Positions 24,617-33,218 of a stretch of DNA of 64,000 bases are shown piece by piece. Source of the stretch: MFD01275-c22 sp963705885 (GTDB lineage Bacteria > Actinomycetota > Actinomycetes > JACCUZ01). The notes under the pieces are model-generated. The model was given only the letters and a program-made list of their open reading frames with translations. It searched no databases and was not told the DNA's origin. Position 1 is the first letter of the stretch. Each line of letters starts with the position of its first letter. Location of the stretch: the NCBI GenBank assembly GCA_963705885.1, contig OY970120.1:1798001-1862000 (forward strand), given 5' to 3'. The position numbers and the translations under genes were made by a program.

Positions 24617-24709
24617 TCAGAGGCCGCGGCGGCTGCGTCCGCGCAGAGCGGGCACGACGAACATCACGACGAGCGCGATCAGGGCGATGACGATCAGCAG
24701 CTTGAGCAT
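24617..24709 (-). CDS. 30-residue membrane microprotein
   Basis: A short frame beginning MLKLLIVIALIALVVMFVVP, with a single hydrophobic helix and a basic tail ALRGRSRRGL. GGGAGG lies six bases before the ATG, a good ribosome-binding site. It is the only evident gene between the damaged sulfatase and the aminotransferase. No function is known to me; positive-inside topology would leave the tail in the cytoplasm. Confidence 0.65.
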   Translation of the reverse strand: MLKLLIVIALIALVVMFVVPALRGRSRRGL

Positions 24710-24866
24710 GGGGGGCCTCCCGTGGTGGTTTCCGTCGGTCTACCCGGTTGTGCCCTCTCCCGCCCGGCCGAACCCGCTTCCGGGGCTCCTGGCGTGGTGT
24801 GGCCGATCGGAGACCCGCACCGACCGGACGTCCGTGGCAGCGCGGTGGCAGGGACGGTGAGGGGCC

Positions 24867-26582
24867 TCAGGGGCGCAGGCAGGCGGCGGGGAGCTCGAAC
24901 CAGCGCAGGTGCTCGAAGTCGTCCGAGACCAGCCCGGCGGGGACCGCCGAACCATCGGGAGCACGCCCGGCCGCAGCGGCCAGGACGTCGCGCGCCTCGT
25001 CCAGGTAGCCGGGCAACGCCGACTCGGGCACCGGCTCGTCGTGACGCGGATAGGTCATCTCGCCATTCCGCGGGTCGTAGGTCACCTGGTCCAGGCGCAA
25101 CGGCGGCTCGACCGGCCCCGCGCGGTGGCGCCACAGCCCGGTCGCCGGGTCGAACGTGTAGTCGGGCAGCAGCCGCCAGCCGTGGTCGGCCACGAGCGCG
25201 ACCGCCTCGACGATGTAGTCGAGCACGGCCGGGGAGACGAAGTAGTTGAAGTTGATGCGCACCCAGCCCGGCTTGATGCCCTCGCAGCCGTGCGCGATCT
25301 CTCGCTCGAACTCGTGCGACCGGTCGAGGTCGATGCCGAGCAGCCGGTGGCCGTACGGCCCGGCGCACGAGCAGCCGCCGCGCGACTGGATGCCGAACAG
25401 GTCGTTGAGCAGGGCGACGACGAAGTTGTGGTGCAGGTACTGCCCACCCGGCCGGCGGACCACGAACGACACGATCGAGAGCCGCTCGGCGTCGAGGTTG
25501 CCGAGGATCTCGATCGCCTCGTGACCGCGCCAGGCGTCGACGGCGCGGCGCAGCAGCATCTCCTCCCGGGCGCGGATGGTCTCCACCCCGACCGCCGCCT
25601 TGAGCTGGAAGACCAGCCCGGCGCGGATCGACTCGACGATGGCCGGCGTGCCGCCCTCCTCCCGGTGTGCCGGGTCCTCGAGGTAGCGGTGCTCCAGCGG
25701 GTTGACGTAGGCGACGGTCCCGCCGCCGGGCACGACGGGCACGCGGTTGGTGAGCAGCTCCCGGCGTACGACGAGCACGCCCGGCGTGCCCGGCCCGCCG
25801 ATGAACTTGTGCGGTGACAGGAACACCGCGTCCTTGTGGCACTGCGGGTGCTCGTCGCAGGACCTGTTCATCTCGATGTCGACGTAGGGCGCGGCCGCGG
25901 CGCAGTCCCAGAACGACAGCGCGCCGTGCCGGTGCAGCAGGTCGGCGATGCGGTGCGTGTCGGTGACGATGCCGGTGACGTTGGACGCGGCGGAGAACGA
26001 CCCGATGCGCAACGGCCGGTCGGCGTGCTCGACCAGCCGCTCCTCGAGGACCGTGGTGTCGATGTGCCCGTCACGGTCCTCGGGGATGGTGACGACGTCG
26101 CAGATCGACTCCCGCCACGGCAGCTCGTTGGAGTGGTGCTCGAAGGGGCCGATGAAGACGACCGGCCGCTCGTCGCGCGGGATCTGGTCGGAGAGGTGGT
26201 AGCGGTCGTCGAGGTCGGCGGGGATGCGCAGGTTGAGCAGCCCGATCAGCTTGTCGACGGCGGCGGTCGAGCCCGACCCGCAGAAGATCACCACGGACGA
26301 CTCGTCGCCGCCGACCGCGTCGCGGACGATGCGCCGGGCGTCCTCACGCAGCCTGGTGGTCTGCAGGCCCGTCCCGCTGGACTCGGTGTGGGTGTTGGCG
26401 TAGCGGGGGAGCACCTCGTGGCGGATGAAGTCCTCGAGGAACCCCAGCGCGCGGCCGCTGGCCGTGTAGTCGGCGTAGGTGACGCGCCGGGGGCCGTACG
26501 GCCCGTGCATCACCTGGTCGTCCCCGATCACCGACTCGCGGATCCGCGCGAGCAGGGGGGTCTCCACCAGGGGTTCGCGCAT
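24867..26582 (-). CDS. Class V aminotransferase-fold PLP enzyme (intact copy)
   Basis: A 571-residue PLP-dependent enzyme of the aminotransferase class V/cysteine desulfurase fold. The cofactor lysine is in SPHKFIGGPGTPG, the first half has GSGSTAAVDKLIGLLNLR and EHHSNELPWRES, and the region near residue 410 has SRGGCSCAGPYGHRLLG, a cysteine-rich loop like that of cysteine desulfurases. It is longer than NifS or SufS, with a C-terminal extension of over 120 residues. Transaminase, lyase or desulfurase activity cannot be decided. ATG 26582 follows TACCGT by six bases (leaderless). A damaged relative lies at 28983-29295. Confidence 0.85.
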   Translation of the reverse strand: MREPLVETPLLARIRESVIGDDQVMHGPYGPRRVTYADYTASGRALGFLEDFIRHEVLPRYANTHTESSGTGLQTTRLREDARRIVRDAVGGDESSVVIFCGSGSTAAVDKLIGLLNLRIPADLDDRYHLSDQIPRDERPVVFIGPFEHHSNELPWRESICDVVTIPEDRDGHIDTTVLEERLVEHADRPLRIGSFSAASNVTGIVTDTHRIADLLHRHGALSFWDCAAAAPYVDIEMNRSCDEHPQCHKDAVFLSPHKFIGGPGTPGVLVVRRELLTNRVPVVPGGGTVAYVNPLEHRYLEDPAHREEGGTPAIVESIRAGLVFQLKAAVGVETIRAREEMLLRRAVDAWRGHEAIEILGNLDAERLSIVSFVVRRPGGQYLHHNFVVALLNDLFGIQSRGGCSCAGPYGHRLLGIDLDRSHEFEREIAHGCEGIKPGWVRINFNYFVSPAVLDYIVEAVALVADHGWRLLPDYTFDPATGLWRHRAGPVEPPLRLDQVTYDPRNGEMTYPRHDEPVPESALPGYLDEARDVLAAAAGRAPDGSAVPAGLVSDDFEHLRWFELPAACLRP

Positions 26583-26588
26583 GGGTCC

Positions 26589-26594
26589 ACGGTA
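26589..26594 (-). promoter_or_regulatory. Putative -10 element (TACCGT) for the class V aminotransferase
   Basis: On the minus strand TACCGT lies six bases before ATG 26582 with no Shine-Dalgarno. The same hexamer stands in front of the deleted copy at 29295. Confidence 0.5.
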
Positions 26595-26626
26595 GGCGGT
26601 CGGGCCCGCGGACCGGACGTCCACGG

Positions 26627-27040
26627 TCAGCGGGCGCGCACGCGGTTGTTGCGGGCGTCGTGGTCAGCTCGGCCAGCCCCAGCCCCAGCGCCTCGAGCAA
26701 CGGCGGGAGGTACATCCCGAACCGTCCCCGGTAGCCGTTGCGCAGGCCGTACCAGCCGCCGACCGGGTTGTCGGTGGACCGGCCCCAGGCCTCGACGGTG
26801 CCGTCCGTGGCCGGTTTCTTCTCGTCGGCCGCGCCGAAGGTCGACCCAGTCGCCCTGCTCCCGCAGCCAGGCGTGCAGGTCGTCCACCGCGCTCAGGTGG
26901 TAGCGAAGCGTCGTGGTGCCGACCTGGCAGACCAGGGCCGGCGGGTCAGCGGTCTCGTCGCGGTACATCGTGTACTGCGAGCTGCCCGGTGCCGTCGTCA
27001 GTACCCAGGGATCGTCCTTGGTGCCGCTGCCAGTCGCCAT
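26627..27040 (-). pseudogene. Conserved actinobacterial protein gene with two frameshifts
   Basis: ATG 27040 (GGGAGG upstream) starts a frame reading GTKDDPWVLTTAPGSSQYTM and VCQVGTTTLRYHLSAVDDLHAWLREQGDWV. The frame then changes near 26835-26850, continues in another frame with GAADEKKPA, GRSTDNPVGGWYGLRNGYRG and RFGMYLPPLLEALGLGLAEL, and returns near 26661 to the first frame for HDARNNRVRAR and a stop. The three pieces together match a roughly 130-residue actinobacterial family of unknown function that I recognise by wording. Two single-base indels at C/G positions are needed, so this is a pseudogene or a sequence-error site. Confidence 0.7.
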
Positions 27041-27134
27041 CGCGCTGCCTCCCGTCGTGAACCGCACGGGTGTGCGGCAGGGACCTCGTGCCTCGTCTGT
27101 ACCGCATCGGGGCGTTCACCGGTAGGGCCCGGCG

Positions 27135-27140
27135 TACCGT
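27135..27140 (+). promoter_or_regulatory. Putative -10 element (TACCGT)
   Basis: TACCGT lies seven bases before GTG 27148, the start of the frameshifted amidotransferase gene. It shows that a normal leaderless-type promoter remains in front of a broken gene. Confidence 0.4.
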
Positions 27141-27147
27141 CGGTCGG

Positions 27148-27794
27148 GTGAGGATCACGCTGGTGGAGCACGAGGCGGGCTGCCCACCGGACCGTCTCGC
27201 CGGCTGGCTCGAGGCTGCTGGTGCCCGGCTGGACGTGTGCCGGCCGTACCGCGGCGACGCGGTTCCTGACCGGGTCGATGCCGGGGGCCTGATCGTCCTC
27301 GGCGGGCACATGGGCGCCCGCGACGACGACGTCGCGCTGTGGCTCCCTCACGTCCGGGCGCTGCTCGCCAGGGCGGTCGCGGACGGCACCCCGACGCTGG
27401 GGATCTGCCTCGGCGCCAGCTGCTGGCGCTGGCGACCGGCGGCCGGGCCGAGGTCGGCGGCCACGGGATCGAGGCCGGCGTCGTGGACGTCCGGTGGCGT
27501 CCGAGGCGGCCGCGGACGAGCTCGTGGGCGGCCTGCCGGCTCCCTTCCCCGGGCCGAGCATGCACCGGGACGCCGTGACCGAGCTGCCCCCGGGCGCCGT
27601 CCTCCTGGGCGAGACCGACCTGTACCCGCACCAGGTCTTCCGCATCGGGGAGGCCGCGTGGGGGGTGCAGTTCCACCCCGAGGTGTCGGTGCAGACGTTC
27701 CACGCGTGGCGGGGCCGAGGTCGAGAACGCGGGCCGCGGGCTGGCCGAGCGGTTCGTGCGGGTGACGTCACGATCGCGGGTCCCGGCGGACTAG
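27148..27794 (+). pseudogene. Class I glutamine amidotransferase-like gene with three frameshifts
   Basis: From GTG 27148 the frame reads ITLVEHEAGCPPDRLAGWLE, LIVLGGHMGARDDD and TPTLGICLGA with the nucleophile cysteine. Near 27417 the frame shifts to QLLALATGGRAEVGGHGIEA, near 27501 to EAAADELVGGLPAPFPGPSM and AWGVQFHPEVSVQTFHAWR (His-Glu pair), and near 27712 to AEVENAGRGLAERFVRV and the TAG at 27792. Read together these form a complete amidotransferase. Each break is explained by one missing C or one extra G in a short run. As given, no functional enzyme could be made. Confidence 0.8.
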
Positions 27795-27797
27795 CGT
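27792..27797 (+). promoter_or_regulatory. Putative -10 element (TAGCGT)
   Basis: TAGCGT lies six bases before ATG 27804 and includes the stop codon of the broken amidotransferase gene. The downstream gene probably has a leaderless transcript. Confidence 0.45.
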
Positions 27798-27803
27798 GAC
27801 GGC

Positions 27804-28499
27804 ATGGGAGACGGCCGCGGCGCGGTCGAGACCCGGACGCCGCAGCCCTGGCCCCGGGTAGGGGCGGCTTGCGGCCTGGTGGCGTCCGGTCTGCTCCTTG
27901 CCGGAGTGATCGTCGGAGACGTCAGCCCGGAGGCGCCGGTCGGGTCGTCCTCGGACACCATCGCGGCGGTGCTCGTCGAGCACCGCGAGCGGATCCTGGT
28001 CGGTACCTACCTCACCATGCTTGGTGCCTTCTTCCTCGTGGGTTTCGCCGCGTTCCTGCGCGGCTACCTGCTCGCCGCCACCGGTGAGCGCAACTGGCTG
28101 GTGGCCATGGCGTTCGGCGGTGGGCTGGTGTCGGCCGCGCTGCTGCTCGTCTCGGCGCATGTCACACAGTCGTTCACGGTGCTCACCGGGTACGGCGCGG
28201 ACACCCAGGTGGCCAAGACCCTGTACGTGCTCGACTGGAACGAGTACCTGCTGGTCGAGGCGCCGCCGCTGGCGGCGCTGGTCGGAGCGACCAGTGCCCT
28301 CTGGCTGCGCGAACGGCTGCCACCGCGCTGGCTCGGCTGGACCGGCGCGCTGGTGGCACTGTCCCTGCTCAGCCCCGTGCTGCCCGGCAGCGGCGTGCTC
28401 CTGGCATTCCTCTGGATCGGAGTCTTGTCGGTCCTGCTGGTGCTGCGCCCCCGGCCCCAGCCGTCCGACCGGCCGGCGCGGCCGGTGGCCGCCGCCTGA
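27804..28499 (+). CDS. Polytopic membrane protein of unknown function
   Basis: A 231-residue protein with about six hydrophobic helices: residues 22-38, 66-88, 99-120, 147-165, 176-193 and 195-216. A loop between helices 1 and 2 carries SSSDTIAAVLVEHRERILVG. A hydrophilic Pro/Arg tail ends it. It resembles small DUF4386-like membrane proteins, but I do not assign a family. It is intact although it lies between two broken genes. ATG 27804 is preferred for the leaderless -10 just upstream. Confidence 0.75.
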   Translation: MGDGRGAVETRTPQPWPRVGAACGLVASGLLLAGVIVGDVSPEAPVGSSSDTIAAVLVEHRERILVGTYLTMLGAFFLVGFAAFLRGYLLAATGERNWLVAMAFGGGLVSAALLLVSAHVTQSFTVLTGYGADTQVAKTLYVLDWNEYLLVEAPPLAALVGATSALWLRERLPPRWLGWTGALVALSLLSPVLPGSGVLLAFLWIGVLSVLLVLRPRPQPSDRPARPVAAA

Positions 28500-28620
28500 C
28501 CCGGTTCGCCGGAGGCGCTGCCGCTCCGAACGGGTGCCCTGGCGCTGGACGCCGGCCGTCGGGGCGCGCATTGTGGCCAGCTCGGCCCCGGGGACCGGGC
28601 CCGACGGAGCGGGGTGCCCC

Positions 28621-28982
28621 ATGACCACAGACACCTCGGACCTGGCCGTCCTCGACGACCCGGTCGCCCAGGAGCTGCTCACCTCACGGAAGGCGGCTCG
28701 ACTCGCCTACACCTCGACCGACGGGGACGCCGAGGGTGGTCCCGATCTGCTTCCACTGGAACGGCGCCGGCGTCGTGATGGGGACTCCGGTGCGGGCCCC
28801 CAAGCTCAAGGCGCTGGCTGCGCGGCCGGACGTCGCGGTCAAGATCGACGACGAGGGCAGCTGGCCCTACAAGGCGCTGCTCCTGCGCGGGACCGTCGAA
28901 GTGGAGATGCTCGACGATGTGTCGCCGGAGTACGCCGCCTCCATACGCCGGTATCTCGGGGACGAGTTCGCCGAGGGCTGGC
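28621..28982 (+). pseudogene. Pyridoxamine-5'-phosphate-oxidase-fold gene, frameshifted and 3'-truncated
   Basis: ATG 28621 (GGAG upstream) starts with DLAVLDDPVAQELLTSRKAA and RLAYTSTDG. An extra G in the run 28723-28726 shifts the frame; the next frame continues as RVVPICFHWNGAGVVMGTP, RAPKLKALAARPDVAVKIDD and LLLRGTVEVEMLDDVSPEYA up to EGWLAG. At 28983 the sequence changes to antisense aminotransferase DNA, so the C-terminus is lost. The fold binds FMN or F420, and the natural length would be 140-150 residues. Confidence 0.8.
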
Positions 28983-29295
28983 TGGCCGGCGTGCCGCCCT
29001 CCTCCCGGTGTGCCGGGTCCTCGAGGTAGCGGTGCTCCAGCGGGTTGACGTAGGCGACGGTCCCGCCGCCGGGCACGACGGGCACACGGTTGGTGAGCAG
29101 CTCCCGGCGTACGACGAGCACGCCCGGCGTCCCGGGACCACCGATGAACTTGTGCGGTGACAGGAACACCGCGTCCTTGTGGCACTGCGGGTGCTCGTCG
29201 CGCCGGGGGGCGTACGGCCCGTGCATCACCTGGTCGTCCCCGATCACCGACTCGCGGATGCGGGCCAGCAGGGGGCTGTCGATGTCGTCGGGCAC
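28983..29295 (-). pseudogene. Deleted and truncated copy of the class V aminotransferase
   Basis: Bases 28983-29201 match 25640-25858 with about five mismatches by eye, and 29199-29276 match 26483-26560 with a few more. In between, 627 bases of the intact gene are missing (209 codons, so the frame is kept), with the three bases CGC shared at the junction. The encoded remnant joins the N-terminal SPLLARIRESVIGDDQVMHG directly to DEHPQCHKDAVFLSPHKFIG. Its first residues (MPDDID) differ from the intact copy, and TACCGT lies seven bases before GTG 29295. It ends abruptly inside the flavin-oxidase-fold gene. Confidence 0.85.
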
Positions 29296-29298
29296 GCC

Positions 29299-30969
29299 TC
29301 ACACGGTAGGGCGTCGTGCGCCGGGCGCCCCGCCGACCGCCGACCTGGCCCGGTCGGCCACCAGCGCGACCGCCTCGGCCCGGCGCCGGACCCCGAGCTT
29401 GGCCAGGACGGCGCTCACGTGGTGCGCGGCGGTCCGGCGGCTGATGTAGAGGCGCTCTGCGATCTCGGGGTTGGAGAGCCCCTGGGCGACCAGGGCCAGC
29501 ACCTCCTCCTCCCGCCGGGTCAGGGCGGCGTCGCGCCGGGGCTGCCGGCGCCCCGGGGATCCGAGGGACCGCAGAAGGGCTGCCGTGACGTCGGCCTCGG
29601 TGGCCGCCCCGAGCGACTCGAAGGCGTCCAGCGCTGCCCTGGCCTCCGCCACGGCCACGTCGGGCCGGGAACCGGACAGCGATGCGGCGAGCAGCCGCCG
29701 GGCCCGGGCCAGCTCGAACGGCCGCCCGAGACGGGCGAACACGGCCACCGCCTCCTCGAGGCACCGCGCCGCGCCGTCAGGATCGCCTGCCGCGGCCAGC
29801 ACCTGGCCGCGGGCAAGGGTCTCCAGCCCGCTCGGGAGGGCGTCGTCCCCGAGCGCCACGACCTCTGCCAGCCGCGATGCCGCGTTCCCGGCTGCGGCGT
29901 GGTCGCGCGCGCCGAGGTGGGCCTCGACGAGGAGGGCGCCGAGCTCGACCCGGTCGCGCCATGTCGTCGCGCCGTCCCGCAGGCCGCGCTCCAGGACAGC
30001 CACCGCCTGGCCGGGCGCCCCCTCCGCCAGGTGCAGCGCCGCCGACGCGGTGGCCGCGGCCGGGTCACCGCTCCTGCCGTCGAGAAGGTCGCGCGCGGCG
30101 TCCAGCCTCCCCTGGCGCGTGCGCAGGAGTGACAGGGCGGCGAGCGCCTGCACCTGGACGGCGGCTCCTCCCTGCGCGGCCATGCCGGCAGCGGCGGTCA
30201 GCTGCGCGTCCGCCTCGACCCAGTCGCCGGTCATCGTGAGCAGTGAGCCGTAGGAGATGCGGCAACGCGCGTAGAGGAACGGGCAGCCGTAGCGGTCGAT
30301 GAACGTGTCCGCGTGCCGGCACCACCCGATGGCCCGCTCCACGTCCCCGGCGTACAGGCAGGACACCACCATGTCGCAGCAGGTGTAGGCGACGGTGTCC
30401 AAGCGCTGCGGCTCGCCGGCCAGCGTCGCGGCCATCGCCTCGTCGACGAGGGCCAGGCCTTCGCGCACCCGGCCGGTCATCACCAGCGCCTCGCCGACCG
30501 CCGTGAGCCCGCACAGCTCGAGGTCCGCGTCGCCGGCACGACGGGCCAGCGCCAGTGCCGCCTGCCGGTGCTCCAGGGCACTCGCGGCGTCGGCGGTGGC
30601 GTAGCCCTGGGCCAGGCAGAGCCACGAGCCCAGCTCGGGCCCGGGATCGGGACCCAGGAGGGTCCGCGCCCGGCGGGCCCACCCGCCCGCGGCCGCGTGG
30701 TCGGCGAAGTTCGAGGAGTGGGTGATGGACAGGGCGATGGCCGACATGGCGGCGCCGGCCCGGTCTCCCGCGCGGCGCCGCGCGGCGTAGGCCCGTTCGT
30801 GGAACTTCACGCTGTCGGACATCTCGCCCAGCCACCACAGCGCCTCGGCCATGCCGCTGAGGCGCTCGGCGGTCTCGGCCTCGGCGAGCTCGCTCGCGAA
30901 CGCGTCCCGGGCCTGCGCCCACCGGCCCGCGGCGAGCGCGGCAGCCCCGGTGTCGTGCGCGTGGGTCAC
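29299..30969 (-). CDS. LuxR-family regulator with TPR-like sensory region
   Basis: A 556-residue regulator. Residues 1-480 are a series of Ala/Leu/Arg-rich helical repeats (TPR-like, for example AAALAAGRWAQARDAFASEL, FHERAYAARRRAGDRAGAA, ALEHRQAALALARRAGDADL), and the C-terminus has a LuxR helix-turn-helix (TRREEEVLALVAQGLSNPEI, then YISRRTAAHHVSAVLAKLG). No ATPase P-loop is present. It diverges from the methyltransferase gene. GTG 30969 is preferred, with CATACT six bases upstream; an ATG at 31023 is the alternative. A target is not apparent; the neighbouring methyltransferase or EAL gene is possible. Confidence 0.85.
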   Translation of the reverse strand: MTHAHDTGAAALAAGRWAQARDAFASELAEAETAERLSGMAEALWWLGEMSDSVKFHERAYAARRRAGDRAGAAMSAIALSITHSSNFADHAAAGGWARRARTLLGPDPGPELGSWLCLAQGYATADAASALEHRQAALALARRAGDADLELCGLTAVGEALVMTGRVREGLALVDEAMAATLAGEPQRLDTVAYTCCDMVVSCLYAGDVERAIGWCRHADTFIDRYGCPFLYARCRISYGSLLTMTGDWVEADAQLTAAAGMAAQGGAAVQVQALAALSLLRTRQGRLDAARDLLDGRSGDPAAATASAALHLAEGAPGQAVAVLERGLRDGATTWRDRVELGALLVEAHLGARDHAAAGNAASRLAEVVALGDDALPSGLETLARGQVLAAAGDPDGAARCLEEAVAVFARLGRPFELARARRLLAASLSGSRPDVAVAEARAALDAFESLGAATEADVTAALLRSLGSPGRRQPRRDAALTRREEEVLALVAQGLSNPEIAERLYISRRTAAHHVSAVLAKLGVRRRAEAVALVADRARSAVGGAPGARRPTV

Positions 30970-31094
30970 GCCGTCAGTATGCGAGTGGACCGGGTTGCCG
31001 TCTGGGCCGGCTGACCGATGCATCGCCGCCGTCGCGAGCGCAGGCTCGAGCCAGGTCCCGCCGCCGGCGCGGGCGCCGCGAGGAGGTGGCAGCC

Positions 31095-31898
31095 ATGAGC
31101 ACGCCGACCGAGACGTTCCAGATCTCGCAGGAGGCAGCCGAGGTCTACGAGTCCCGTTTCGTCCCCGCCCTGTTCGCCACCTGGTGCGCGGACGTGATGG
31201 AGGTCGCCGGGCCGCGACCGGGACAGGCGGTGCTCGACGTCGCGTGCGGCACCGGCGTCGTCGCCCGGGCGGTCGCCGACCGCCTCGCGGGTGACGGCCG
31301 GGTCGTCGGGCTCGACCTGAACCCCACCATGCTCGCGGTCGCCGGCCGGGTGCGGCCGGACCTCGAGTGGCGGCAGGGGGACGCGGCGGAGCAGCCGTTC
31401 GCCGACGCGACGTTCGACCTCGTGACCTGCCAGGCCTCGCTCATGTTCTTCCCTGCACCCGTGGCGGCCCTGCGCGAGATGGCGAGGGTGACCCGGCCCG
31501 GGGGAGCGGTCGTCGTGCTGGTGCCGGGACGATTCGAGCGCAGCCCGGCGTACGTCCGCCTGGCCGAGGTGTGCGCAGGCTACGTCCCCGGTGCCGGCGA
31601 CCTCATCCGCGCCTACTTCTCGCACGGGGACCTCCCCGCCCTGACGGGGCTGGTCGGCGCTGCCGGGCTGGTCGTCGAGTCGACCCGCACCGACCTCCAC
31701 GACGTCGTGTTCGACTCGATCGACGAGTTCGTCGCCACCGAGGTGGGCGCGACGCCGCTGGCCGACCAGGTCGACGCCGGCGCGTACGGCCGGTTGCTCG
31801 CCGACGCGCGTGACGCACTCGCCGGCTACGTGGACGCCGACGGCCGCAGCCGCGTCCCCATCGAGAGCCATGTCGTGCGCGCGCGGCCCGCGCCGTGA
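31095..31898 (+). CDS. Class I SAM-dependent methyltransferase
   Basis: A 267-residue Rossmann-fold methyltransferase. The SAM site is VLDVACGTGVVARAVADRL, followed by VVGLDLNPTML, EWRQGDAAEQPFADATFDLV and the post-core VTRPGGAVVVLVPG. It belongs to the Methyltransf_11/25 group (UbiE-like). The acceptor is unknown. GAGGAGG lies about eight bases before ATG 31095, so the in-frame ATG at 31086, which would lie on the ribosome site, is rejected. It is divergent from the LuxR regulator. Confidence 0.88.
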   Translation: MSTPTETFQISQEAAEVYESRFVPALFATWCADVMEVAGPRPGQAVLDVACGTGVVARAVADRLAGDGRVVGLDLNPTMLAVAGRVRPDLEWRQGDAAEQPFADATFDLVTCQASLMFFPAPVAALREMARVTRPGGAVVVLVPGRFERSPAYVRLAEVCAGYVPGAGDLIRAYFSHGDLPALTGLVGAAGLVVESTRTDLHDVVFDSIDEFVATEVGATPLADQVDAGAYGRLLADARDALAGYVDADGRSRVPIESHVVRARPAP

Positions 31899-31964
31899 GC
31901 CGAGCCTGCGAGCCCGCTCGTCCCACGGACTGCAGGAACGGGCCGTATCGGCCGATAGGACGGG

Positions 31965-33218
31965 GTGGCGGCGGGACGGTCCGAGGCGGAGCGACAGGTC
32001 GGGGACCTGCTCGTCACCGCCCGCAGGTCGCTGCACATGAGCGTGGCGTTCCTGTCCCGGCTCGACGGGACCACCCAGCACCTCGAGGTCGTGGAGTCCT
32101 CGGTGCCGCTGCTGTTCCGCCAGGGCGCGACCCAACGGCAGGAGACCACGTTCTGCCAGGCCATCCTGGACGGGCGCCTGCCGGCGGTGATGCCCGACGT
32201 CCGGGCGTTCCCCGAGGCGATGAAGCTGCCCGCCTCGCGGATGCCGCGCATCCGCAGCTTCGTGTCCGTGCCCGTGCGCCTGAGCGACGGCACGCTGTAC
32301 GGCACGTTCTGCGCGGCCGGCCTGACCACCGACAAGGCGCTGACCAGGCGCGACCAGGCCCTCATGGACGTCCTGGCCCAGGCCGCGTCGGTGATCATCG
32401 AGCCCGAGGTCCGGGAGCGGGCGCGGCGGTCGGAGGTCGCGGGCCGCCTCGAGCCGCTGCTCGACACCGGCGGGCCGGTGGTGGTGCTGCAGCCCATCGT
32501 CGAGCTGCCGACCGGTGACCGGGTCGGCGCCGAGGCCCTGAGCCGGTTCCCGGCGGAGTGGGGGAAGCCGCCGGACGTGTGCTTCGAGGAGGCGCACAGC
32601 ATCGGCATCGGGCACCGCGCCGAGCTGGCCGCGCTGGGCCGCGCGGCCGACCACCTCGCGCGCGTGTCGGGCTACGTGTCGATGAACGTGTCGCCCGCGA
32701 CGCTGCTCACCCCGGCCTGTGCCGACCTGCTGGGGAGGTTGCCGCTCGACCGGGTCCTGCTCGAGCTCTCCGAGCACGACGCCGTGGCGGACTACGCGGC
32801 GCTGCGGGCGGTGCTCGCCCCGCTGCGCGGACGTGGCATGCGCCTGGCCATCGACGACGTCGGCGCGGGGTTCTCGTCGCTGCGCCACATCGTCGTGACC
32901 GCGCCCGACGTCATCAAGCTCGACCGCAGCCTCGTCGCCGGCGTCGGGGACGACCCGGTGCTGCGCACCCTCGTCGGCTCGATGGTGTCCTTCGCCGCGG
33001 GTGCCGGGGCCGCCGTCGTCGCCGAGGGGGTCGAGACCGAGGTGGACGCCGACACCCTCGACGCCTTGGGCGTCGGCTACGCGCAGGGCTGGTACTTCGG
33101 CCGGCCCGGCCCGCCGGAGGGCCTCGACGCCTGCCCCCCGCGCGCGACGCGGACCCGGGCGGGCGACCGGGAGCCCGCCCCGGCGCAACCGCTCGCTGCC
33201 GGCGCCGAGCCGGTCTAG
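31965..33218 (+). CDS. GAF-EAL cyclic-di-GMP phosphodiesterase
   Basis: A 417-residue protein with an N-terminal GAF-like sensor (about 10-145) and a C-terminal EAL domain (about 165-400). The catalytic set appears complete: GAEALSRF (EAL), MNVSP (Asn), LELSEHD (Glu), IDDVGAGFSSL (Asp-Asp), VIKLDRSLV (Asp, Lys), VVAEGVETE (Glu) and YAQGWYFGRP (Gln). It therefore probably hydrolyses cyclic di-GMP in response to a GAF ligand or redox signal. No membrane helix is present. GTG 31965 starts the gene; no diguanylate cyclase lies in this window. Confidence 0.9.
   Translation: MAAGRSEAERQVGDLLVTARRSLHMSVAFLSRLDGTTQHLEVVESSVPLLFRQGATQRQETTFCQAILDGRLPAVMPDVRAFPEAMKLPASRMPRIRSFVSVPVRLSDGTLYGTFCAAGLTTDKALTRRDQALMDVLAQAASVIIEPEVRERARRSEVAGRLEPLLDTGGPVVVLQPIVELPTGDRVGAEALSRFPAEWGKPPDVCFEEAHSIGIGHRAELAALGRAADHLARVSGYVSMNVSPATLLTPACADLLGRLPLDRVLLELSEHDAVADYAALRAVLAPLRGRGMRLAIDDVGAGFSSLRHIVVTAPDVIKLDRSLVAGVGDDPVLRTLVGSMVSFAAGAGAAVVAEGVETEVDADTLDALGVGYAQGWYFGRPGPPEGLDACPPRATRTRAGDREPAPAQPLAAGAEPV

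Noticed and set aside
31899..31964. Small inverted repeat CGGCCGTATCGGCCG-like sequence before the GAF-EAL gene
   Set aside because: The arms are short and GC-rich and can occur by chance at this composition; no clear promoter elements accompany it.
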